From an uncultured Mycoplasma sp. (GTDB lineage Bacteria > Bacillota_I > Bacilli_A > Mycoplasmatales > Metamycoplasmataceae), in contig CAMRBO010000023.1 of NCBI GenBank assembly GCA_947040465.1, forward strand, positions 1 to 7,276: 7,276 bases of DNA, written 5' to 3'. The position numbers were made by a program, and so were the translations under genes. Positions within the stretch are counted from its first letter, which is position 1, and each line of letters opens with the position of its first letter. The notes beneath the pieces were generated by a model, which saw only the letters and a list, made by a program, of their open reading frames with translations, was not told the origin of the DNA and did not search any database. This document shows, in pieces, positions 1 to 5,209 of this stretch.

Positions 1-203
1 TAATTACATCAACTTTTATTTTTTCAAATAAAATATTTGGTGATGACAAACTTTTTTCAGAAGATAAAATCCATCAAATTATTGGTAATAATATAAAATA
101 CACAATATTATTTTGCATATCAGCATCAGTTTTAAAAAATGATAAATTTTATAATCTAAAAGTGGAAAATCAAAATATGAAAATGAAATTAGTTAAACAA
201 TAA
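1..203 (+). CDS. Unknown protein, C-terminal 66 residues (5' end outside window)
   Basis: The frame is open from the window edge to a TAA at 201-203, giving at least 66 residues with no stop. The other two + frames close within the first few codons. A run this long is unlikely by chance in such AT-rich DNA. The fragment is rich in Lys, Asn and Ile, has a short hydrophobic stretch (YTILFCISASVL) and a basic tail ending LVKQ. I recognise no family. It could be the end of a cytosolic or surface protein; the fragment is too short to say. It lies on the same strand as the GIY-YIG gene but 184 bp upstream of it. Confidence 0.5.
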   Translation, partial: ITSTFIFSNKIFGDDKLFSEDKIHQIIGNNIKYTILFCISASVLKNDKFYNLKVENQNMKMKLVKQ

Positions 204-213
204 CATAATGTTA
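201..213. repeat. Short inverted repeat over the stop codon
   Basis: TAACAT and ATGTTA face each other around a single A, overlapping the TAA stop of the upstream frame. No T-run follows, so a terminator role is weak. The rest of 204-281 shows no gene or clear signal. Confidence 0.25.
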
Positions 214-281
214 TTAAAATATTTAATATATAATAAAACATAATGACACCTTCACATAAAGAATGTAATTAAAGAAGATAT

Positions 282-377
282 ATGTTCATTAAATTAAATA
301 TAATATATGGTTATAAAATTGTTTTATTTACTTATTATTACTTTATATTTATTATATTAATTTTAAAAGTTTATTAA
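282..377 (+). CDS. Possible 31-residue hydrophobic peptide
   Basis: ATG at 282 follows an AAGAAG stretch (272-277) at a short distance and opens 31 codons ending TAA at 375-377. The product is basic at the start and then almost wholly hydrophobic and aromatic (IVLFTYYYFIFIILIL), like a single membrane span. Its stop codon touches the AAAGG ribosome site (376-380) of the GIY-YIG gene, so translation could be coupled. T-rich spacer DNA encodes such peptides by chance and a promoter candidate lies inside the frame, so this is only a possibility. Confidence 0.2.
   Translation: MFIKLNIIYGYKIVLFTYYYFIFIILILKVY
327..355 (+). promoter_or_regulatory. Candidate promoter of the GIY-YIG gene
   Basis: TTTACT (327-332) and TATTAT (350-355) are separated by 17 bp. 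Transcription would start near 362, just before the AAAGG ribosome site at 376-380. AT-rich DNA yields such matches easily. Confidence 0.3.
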
Positions 378-387
378 AGGATTTAAT

Positions 388-834
388 TTGTATATATTTT
401 TCGTAGTCATCCCTTTACTCGTAGTAGTTGCAGGATTCATATTTTTTATAAGAAAAAAAGATTTAGAACTAAAAGGTAGAGTTAATGAAATGGTTCAAAA
501 CCAAGTTACAACAAATGCAAACAATTTCTTAAAAGACTATAATTCGTTAGCTAAAAAAAGAAATGGAGCTATTGGTAACTTAGATGCTTCTGGAGTTTAT
601 GTTCTTTTTATATATTATGTTGGTCAATCTATAAACGTTTTAAAAAGAGTTAAAACTCATCTGACAGGTAGCGGAAATGGTGATGTATATGCTGACTTCA
701 AATATAATGATAATTTTGAAGTAACTATACACCATTGTAATAAGGATGAATTAAATGATATAGAGAGGGCGTTTATTACAAAATATAAAGCTTCTACTTC
801 ACAAGGATATAATAAAAACAGAGGAGTAAGATAA
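388..834 (+). CDS. Membrane-anchored GIY-YIG nuclease family protein
   Basis: The 148-residue product has one hydrophobic segment at residues 1-21, followed by Arg-Lys-Lys, so it is predicted to sit in the membrane with the rest in the cytosol. Residues 30-65 look like a polar linker. Residues 69-148 carry the GIY-YIG fold: GVY (69-71), YVG (77-79), Arg87, His91, Glu126 as candidate metal ligand, and a C-terminal YNKNRG. GIY-YIG domains cut DNA with one divalent metal. Only five residues separate GVY from YVG, whereas about ten is usual, so the first beta hairpin is shortened. The start is TTG at 388: AAAGG lies 7 bases upstream, an in-frame TAA at 364-366 limits the frame, and no ATG is available before the membrane segment. 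Mollicutes import nucleic-acid precursors, so a surface or defence nuclease is plausible, but the role is unknown. Confidence 0.8.
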   Translation: MYIFFVVIPLLVVVAGFIFFIRKKDLELKGRVNEMVQNQVTTNANNFLKDYNSLAKKRNGAIGNLDASGVYVLFIYYVGQSINVLKRVKTHLTGSGNGDVYADFKYNDNFEVTIHHCNKDELNDIERAFITKYKASTSQGYNKNRGVR

Positions 835-871
835 TCAAATTATTTCATCTAAACTTAGAAGTAAAACAATA

Positions 872-903
872 TTGACAGTATATAGAAAGAAAAGCACTAT
901 AAT
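872..903 (+). promoter_or_regulatory. Strong promoter candidate (TTGACA / TATAAT)
   Basis: A consensus -35 box TTGACA lies at 872-877. A consensus TATAAT lies at 898-903 with a long 20-bp spacer; CACTAT at 895-900 would give 17 bp. The first codons of the HNH remnant lie over 100 bp downstream, beyond a terminator hairpin, so this promoter appears to drive a short RNA. Confidence 0.5.
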
Positions 904-909
904 ATATAT

Positions 910-979
910 GTCTAAAAAATACAAGTTAATTTATTAGCGCGATGTTTTTTGAAAACACTTGATACTGAGTGTTTTTTTT
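910..979 (+). ncRNA. Putative small RNA or attenuated leader, about 70 nt
   Basis: The span from the expected start (near 910) to the end of the terminator T-run (979) holds no ORF of note. Two mutually exclusive hairpins can be drawn: GTTTT(944-948)/AAAAC(952-956), and the terminator AAAACACT(952-959)/AGTGTTTT(968-975). The A-rich leader AAAAAATA (914-921) can pair with TGTTTTTT (943-950). This is the layout of an attenuator or of a terminated small RNA. No known family (T-box, tRNA, tracrRNA) is recognised with confidence. The HNH remnant starts about 45 bp after the hairpin. Confidence 0.35.
952..979 (+). terminator. Rho-independent terminator
   Basis: AAAACACT (952-959) and AGTGTTTT (968-975) are perfectly complementary around an 8-base loop. 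The run of eight T at 972-979 continues the 3' arm. It would end the short RNA started near 910 and any read-through from the GIY-YIG gene, which has no hairpin of its own after 834. Confidence 0.65.
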
Positions 980-1020
980 GTACCAATTTAGGATAAGTAT
1001 TCATACATTACCTAATTTAT

Positions 1021-1257
1021 ATCATTACAGGTAAACTTAATGGAAAGTTGGATAACGATTGCCCACCGAATAATCATCGATTATGTGGTGTTTGTTTAGA
1101 AAAGATGTTATATGGTTCACATGAAAGTGTTATTTTACAAAGAAATAGTTTGTATGCTTGAAATATAGATCATATATTATCTAAATCAAGAGGTGGTGAC
1201 AATTCTATAAAAAATTTGCAAGCCGTTCATATTGATTGTAACAGAAATAAAAATTAA
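1021..1257 (+). pseudogene. Small HNH endonuclease, 5' end lost or non-standard start
   Basis: This frame ends TAA at 1255-1257 and encodes a classic small HNH nuclease core. A knuckle LCGVC is followed by WNIDH (Trp encoded by TGA at 1159-1161), then SRGGDNSIKNLQ and CNRNK, giving the His, Asn and second His/Asn positions of the beta-beta-alpha-metal fold with partial zinc Cys ligands. Recognisable sequence begins near TGKLNGKLDND at about 1027. The frame is open back to 997 but has no ATG or GTG. ATC (1021) and ATT (1024) are the only near-start codons at the expected place, TTG at 1048 is too far in, and none has a ribosome site. Either the start was lost, making this a remnant, or an ATT/ATC start is used. 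It is not a Cas9 HNH domain. The catalytic motif is intact, so decay would be recent. Confidence 0.65.
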
Positions 1258-1267
1258 ATAAATTTAG

Positions 1268-1304
1268 TCAAATCAAAAGTTTTACGTCTTTTTCTTTTAT
1301 TTGA
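1268..1304 (+). terminator. Weak AT-rich hairpin after the HNH frame
   Basis: TCAAAT-C-AAAAG (1268-1279) can pair with CTTTTATTTGA (1294-1304), with one bulged C and a T-rich loop. It lies just after the HNH stop codon. It has no good T-run after the stem and overlaps the -35 box of the next gene. Confidence 0.25.
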
Positions 1305-1329
1305 ATAATCACCACTTTAATGTTATAGT
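1301..1329 (+). promoter_or_regulatory. Promoter of the DEDDh exonuclease gene (extended -10)
   Basis: TTGAAT (1301-1306) and TATAGT (1324-1329) are spaced by 17 bp. TG at 1321-1322 forms an extended -10 element (TGnTATAGT). Transcription would begin near 1336, about 20 bases before the ATG at 1356. Confidence 0.5.
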
Positions 1330-1355
1330 TTATTTAAATTAGAAAAGAAGTGAAA

Positions 1356-1910
1356 ATGGAAGCAAACAAAATATATTTCGATTTAGAAACAACAGGATTC
1401 CATGGTCTTACAGATGACTTAATAGAAATCTATATGATTAAAGAATCACCAACAGGACAAATATTAGGTGATGTCCATATTTATTTAAATCCAGGAATAC
1501 CCCTGCCACAACATATCATCAATATTACAAAAATAACAAATGAAATGTTGGCAGATAAATCAAGATTTACAGATCAATTTATGACATTAGTTGATTTTAT
1601 AAGTCCTACTGATATTTTGATAGGACATAATGCTATTAGTTTTGATTTAGTTTTTTTGAATAACCAATTCAAAAAACATAATATTCAAGATCCGTCTGGA
1701 AACATTTTCCAATTTTGCAATGTTGTTGAAGATACAATGGTTATGGCAAGAGCAATAGATAAAGTTGATAAATATACCAAAGGATATAAGTTAATTGATT
1801 TGGCAAATAAGTTCAACTTTGATATAGATGAATCAAAATTTCATGGTGCTAAATATGATGTTGAAATAACTAAAGAATTATATAAAATATTAAAACCTAA
1901 ATTAATTTAA
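1356..1910 (+). CDS. DEDDh 3'-5' exonuclease, DnaQ/epsilon-like, free-standing
   Basis: The 184-residue protein is a stand-alone DnaQ-type exonuclease domain. ExoI motif: FDLETTG with Asp9 and Glu11. ExoII: GHNAISFD with Asp97. ExoIII: FHGAKYDVE with His163 and Asp168. All DEDDh metal ligands are present, so it should release nucleotides from 3' ends with two metal ions. No polymerase, helicase or BRCT domain is attached, so it is not the PolC polymerase; it resembles bacterial epsilon subunits and other small exonucleases. I chose ATG at 1356, with AGAAG at 1346-1350 as the ribosome site. GTG at 1350 is in frame and would add two residues. It has its own promoter and lies downstream of the GIY-YIG and HNH genes, making three unrelated nuclease folds in a row. 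It could serve proofreading, RNA or DNA turnover, or defence. Confidence 0.85.
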   Translation: MEANKIYFDLETTGFHGLTDDLIEIYMIKESPTGQILGDVHIYLNPGIPLPQHIINITKITNEMLADKSRFTDQFMTLVDFISPTDILIGHNAISFDLVFLNNQFKKHNIQDPSGNIFQFCNVVEDTMVMARAIDKVDKYTKGYKLIDLANKFNFDIDESKFHGAKYDVEITKELYKILKPKLI

Positions 1911-1956
1911 GTATTAATCAAGAGCATATTATTATTGAGAATCAAAGTTGTTTTAA

Positions 1957-1974
1957 TATCTTTTTATAAAGATA
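1957..1974. terminator. Hairpin between convergent genes
   Basis: TATCTTT (1957-1963) and AAAGATA (1968-1974) pair around TTAT, between the convergent exonuclease and lipoprotein genes. Flanking GTTT (from 1950) and AAAC (to 1978) can add to the stem with a bulge. There is no clean T-run, so the terminator call rests mostly on position. Confidence 0.35.
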
Positions 1975-1980
1975 AAACAT

Positions 1981-2574
1981 TTACTCAAAAATAGTAATAA
2001 TATTAGAAGTAATGGATTTTTCTTTATTGATGGTTAAACCTTCTTTTGCACTTAATGTAATCATTTTAGTTGCAGAAGAGTATTCCACATCATAATCATT
2101 AATATTAGCAGGTCACACACCTGTAAAAACTTGTTGTAAAGTTCCTAAACTTTTTAATTTATCACCTTGAAGTTGATCTGGACTTAATCTAATGTCTCCA
2201 TCATTTTTAAGGATAGTAATATCATTTTCAACAAATTTAGCTGATTCTAATTGGCTAAGTCCATTAATTGTAAAACCAGTATTAGCAATTAAGATAATAT
2301 TGGTTTTATTCGTTGATGGATCCTTTTCAGATATCTTCACACTAATGTTCTTTATCACACCGTTGTTGATTCCATTAAATAAAGCTTCTAAAGTATCTAA
2401 TTTCTTATATTGGTCACCATTAATCATTGATGTTCTAATGGTTTTGTGTTCAAAAATACTACTTATTTTGTAATCTTTAGTTATATCATTTTGCTGCATT
2501 GAACATGATGTAATTGCCAAAACAGGAAACAACGATAAAGTGAGTGTGCTCATCCCTAAAATATTTTTTTTCAT
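1981..2574 (-). CDS. Lipoprotein with two copies of a ~57-residue domain
   Basis: The 197-residue product starts at ATG 2574 with AAGGAG (2581-2586) six bases upstream. It begins MKK, followed by a hydrophobic stretch and the lipobox ITSC, with Cys24 as the acylated residue, so it is an outward-facing membrane lipoprotein. TGA at Trp154 is read through; the true stop is TAA at 1981-1983. Residues 46-104 and 128-183 form an internal duplication: INGDQYKKLDTLEALFNGI in copy 1 aligns with LQGDKLKSLGTLQQVFTGV in copy 2, each followed by a polar beta-like stretch and then TGFTING or EGLTINK. Similar repeated lipoproteins are common in mollicutes and often vary between strains. No enzyme motif is seen. 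It diverges from the S66 peptidase gene. Function unknown; adhesion, substrate binding or surface variation are possible. Confidence 0.85.
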
Positions 2575-2594
2575 AAATATCTCCTTATAATAAA

Positions 2595-2600
2595 ATTATA
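2595..2600 (-). promoter_or_regulatory. Candidate -10 box of the lipoprotein gene
   Basis: On the minus strand TATAAT lies at 2600-2595, just upstream of the AAGGAG ribosome site. No good -35 is found at normal spacing. The rest of the 239-bp divergent spacer (2575-2813) holds no gene that I can support. Confidence 0.3.
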
Positions 2601-2789
2601 TACAATTTAAATGTTTACTATTTAAAAATCAATTTTTAAGATAACATTGTCTATCAATAAATGTAAATTATCTTTCAAAAAAATATTTATTTCTTAAATT
2701 TTGGATTTATCATTATACCCATGGTTTAGTTTATTTATTCTTGCATTAATTAGATATTAAATAGTTTAAAATTATTTAAGATATGTCTA

Positions 2790-2795
2790 TATAAT
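2790..2795 (+). promoter_or_regulatory. -10 box of the S66 peptidase gene
   Basis: TATAAT lies at 2790-2795 with a weak TTAAAA at 2766-2771 (18-bp spacer). Transcription would start near 2802, directly before GGAG (2805-2808), leaving a very short leader to the ATG at 2814. Confidence 0.4.
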
Positions 2796-2813
2796 TTATA
2801 TATTGGAGATAAT

Positions 2814-3818
2814 ATGTCAAAGGAAAGTGATTTAATTATTGATGAGAAAACAATAGGTATTTATAATGCGTCCACACCTATAATTCCTGTTTTTTTAAAA
2901 AAAGCAAAAAGAGTAAAAGAACAATTTAGAAATAATAACTTTAAAATTATTTATGGAGATTTATCACTTAGTAGTGATGGTTATAGAAGTGGTAACGCTC
3001 AACAAAGAGCCCGGGAAATAAATGATTTAATAAAAAATGAAAATATTGATATTTTATTGCCATCCATCGGCGGAAATAACACCTCATCTATTTTAGAATA
3101 TTTAAATTATCAAAACATTAAAAAGAGTAAGTGCAAAATTATTGGGCACAGCGACACAACCGCATTAGCTCTTGCAATATATGCGAAAACAGGTAAACTT
3201 ACTTATTATAGTTCTTCTTATATTGTTGGTTTTGATAATCAAAAATATATTAATGATTTTCATTTCAAATCTTTAATTGATAATTGCGTCAATGATAAAT
3301 TAGGATTAATATCACACCCATCAAAATACACAGAACAATTCATCCCTTGAACTAATCAAAAATCAGTTTCTGATAAATTAATGATAGAAAATAAATTAAT
3401 TACCATTGCAAAAGGTGATGTCGAGGGAGTGTTGATAGGTGGAAATTTGAGCACTTTCATTCCAATGATAGGCACACCATATTTTCCAAAAATAACAAGT
3501 AATACTATCTTATTCTTTGAAGATACATGTCAAAGTGGCAACCTCTCATTAAGTTTGGTGGAAAAAAATCTTGCATCTCTAAGAAATAGTGGAATCTTAC
3601 ATAAAATCAAGGGTTTGATAATTGGTAAATGTGAAGGCTTTGAAACAATCTCTAATGGCGTTAAGTACTATGATTTTATTAAAGAATTTATATACGATTT
3701 AAATATACCTATATTGGCAGAATATGATTTGGCACATACATTACCAATAATAACAATAGCTATTGGCTCAACAATAAGACTAGATGCCACAAACCAAAAA
3801 ATATTCAGGCTTAAATAA
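2814..3818 (+). CDS. S66 family serine peptidase (LD-carboxypeptidase / MccF-like)
   Basis: The 334-residue protein is continuous when TGA at 3348-3350 is read as Trp179. It matches peptidase family S66 along its length. The nucleophile elbow IGHSDTTAL holds Ser113. GGNLSTF (209-215) and the following GTPYFP are family signatures, ILFFEDTC holds the likely catalytic Glu236, and LAHTLP holds His308. The Ser-Glu and Glu-His spacings and the total length are closer to the microcin C immunity peptidase MccF than to the shorter LdcA. LdcA trims peptidoglycan tetrapeptides, but a mollicute has no wall, so that substrate is unlikely. MccF cleaves the peptide bond of processed microcin C and similar toxic aminoacyl-nucleotides. 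A resistance or peptide-salvage role is therefore the better inference. The start is ATG 2814 with GGAG five bases upstream. Parts of 2990-3180 look less AT-rich than the surroundings. Confidence 0.88.
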
Positions 3819-3833
3819 CTATATTTATTACTT

Positions 3834-3855
3834 TAAAAATTTACATAAATTTTTA
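3834..3855. terminator. Bidirectional terminator, perfect AT hairpin
   Basis: TAAAAATTTA (3834-3843) and TAAATTTTTA (3846-3855) are exact inverted repeats around CA. They lie between the convergent S66 and Fic genes, and the right arm contains the Fic stop codon. The stem is AT only, but it offers a T-run on either strand. Confidence 0.5.
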
Positions 3856-4995
3856 TTTGAATTTAGAAAAGAGAAATTTAACCTTTAATGGTCTACTATC
3901 GCTTACTTTAATAATTTTTCTTACTTTCAATGTATTCAATTCATTATATATAACACTACTTGAATATTCCTTAAAAAAATCATCTATTGTTGATTTTTTA
4001 ATTCAATTATCTTCTTTTGATCCAGAAATATCTTTTAATGACAGGACATTCATAATCATATCTTTGGCAATATAGGAAACATCCTTGTTGTATTTATCTA
4101 AGGAATATTTTTTTATTTTTTCTAGAATTTGATAATTCTCTTTATTCTTATTTAAAATATCAAGAATTGAAGAAATAACAAAAGTAGCATCTAGGTTTTT
4201 TAATTTTCTAGACTCGTTAAAAGCTTTTATATATTGATCTCTATAATGTGCAATAGAAGTTGAAAAAAATAACAAATCAAGAACTTTATTTATTTTTACT
4301 GAATATCAAAATACAAGAATTCTTCCTAACCGACCATTAAAGTCATAAAAGGGGTGAATTGTTTCAAAATAGAAATGAATCAACAACGCTTTATAAATAA
4401 AATCATCATCATTTAAATCATTAATAAAATTAAATAATGCATCCATATGTTTATCAATCATTTTACTATTGATTCCTTTGAAGTTATTGATAGTAACATC
4501 ATCTAGACGATAAAATTCTCCATCTAACTTATTAGTTCCCATATCAATATCAGTTGTTAATATTTTATAAACAGTGCTTAAATTTTCTTTGTTGATATTA
4601 GCTTTTGAATTTAATATAAATTCAAAAGAATTAAATAAATTCCGTTCCAACATATCTTTGTTTTCAGTATTAATAATTTTTGAATTATTAACAATATCCT
4701 TGATCGCCTTTCTAGAAGAAGATTCTCGTTCAATATTTAAAGTATAGTATATTTCATTTACTAAAACATTCTTGAAATGACTTGTTTTCCCTGGATATAA
4801 ATCATTATAATTCAGATATATTTTTATTTTTTCATCAATAATAGACTTAGAAACTCAAACATCAAAATCACCTATTTTTAAACTTGTTTTCTTATAATCA
4901 TTTTCATAAAATTTTTTAAGTTTATCTAATATGTCATTTTCACCATTCTTTTTATTCAATAATAACTTATCAAAATATGCTAAATTTGTTTTCAT
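3853..4995 (-). CDS. Fic-domain protein (probable AMP-transferase), class II-like
   Basis: The 380-residue protein is intact once TGA is read as Trp at residues 47, 230 and 331. The Fic core contains GEFYRLDDVTI (flap region, about 159-169) and the active-site motif HPFYDFNGRLGR (214-225), with His214 as base and Asp218 for the metal. The consensus is HxFx[D/E]GNGRxxR; here the first Gly is Phe219, though the NGRxxR part is kept. Fic enzymes usually move AMP from ATP to a target hydroxyl. Upstream, TLNIER (85-90) sits where class II Fic proteins carry the autoinhibitory [S/T]xxxE[G/N] helix, but ends in Arg. The last 50 residues resemble a winged helix, as in many Fic proteins of this length. 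The start is ATG 4995, with an AAGAGTGA ribosome site at 5001-5008; ATG at 5000 is in another frame. It diverges from the AbiE fusion across a 72-bp palindrome. It may be a toxin or a regulator. Confidence 0.9.
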
Positions 4996-5116
4996 TTCAT
5001 TCACTCTTTTTTAAGTTTATCATTTTATTTACTAAAATTTATAAAAAAGTAATTATTATTGTGAAATCAATATTTTATGATCAAAAAACAAAAAAATCTT
5101 TAAAATTGTTTTATTA

Positions 5117-5188
5117 TTCTATTTATGTAGTATATTTAAGTATATTATTATATATAATAATATACTTAAATATACTACATAAATAGAA
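5117..5188. repeat. Perfect 72-bp palindrome without spacer
   Basis: Every base from 5117 to 5152 pairs with its partner from 5188 back to 5153, giving 36-bp arms and no loop. The next base pair out fails (A5116/A5189). GTATAT occurs twice in each arm with a 10-bp pitch (5130-5135 and 5140-5145, mirrored at 5160-5165 and 5170-5175). The centre holds TATAAT on both strands (5153-5158 on +, 5152-5147 on -), facing the AbiE fusion and Fic genes. No T-run follows on either strand, so it is not a standard terminator. It may be a shared operator, a cruciform, or the trace of a palindrome-forming element. Confidence 0.95.
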
Positions 5189-5193
5189 AAACA

Positions 5194-5202
5194 TGATAAA
5201 AT
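5194..5202 (+). promoter_or_regulatory. Extended -10 giving a leaderless start
   Basis: TGATAAAAT (5194-5202) is an extended -10 (TGn plus TAAAAT). It ends 7 bases before the ATG at 5210, so transcription would begin at or next to the start codon. No ribosome site precedes that ATG. The -35 region would lie in the right arm of the palindrome. Confidence 0.4.
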
Positions 5203-5209
5203 TTAATAT

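Noticed and set aside
905..985. tracrRNA of a type II CRISPR system, with the HNH frame as a Cas9 remnant
   Set aside because: CAAGTTAA followed by a hairpin recalls tracrRNA tails, but no repeat array or anti-repeat is present, and the HNH has the CxxC...CNRNK pattern of small stand-alone nucleases, not Cas9.
2192..2473. 93-residue + strand ORF
   Set aside because: It lies inside the lipoprotein gene on the opposite strand. That gene has a ribosome site, lipobox and duplicated domain; this one has none.
2814..3818. S66 peptidase as two broken halves
   Set aside because: The only interruption is TGA at 3348-3350, which is Trp here. Frame and family motifs continue through it, so the gene is intact.
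3857..4075. 72-residue + strand ORF
   Set aside because: It is antisense to the 3' end of the Fic gene, and its hydrophobicity comes from T-rich antisense codons.
3853..4995. Fic gene as a multi-stop pseudogene
   Set aside because: All three internal stops are TGA, in line with the Trp-coding TGA of the other genes; there is no frameshift.
4977..5186. 69-residue hydrophobic + strand ORF running into the palindrome
   Set aside because: It has no ribosome site, overlaps the Fic start antisense, and its sequence is what T-rich spacer and palindrome DNA encode by chance.
5117..5188. The palindrome as a bidirectional transcription terminator
   Set aside because: Neither side is followed by a T-run, and it lies upstream of both flanking genes, so termination would serve no gene here.
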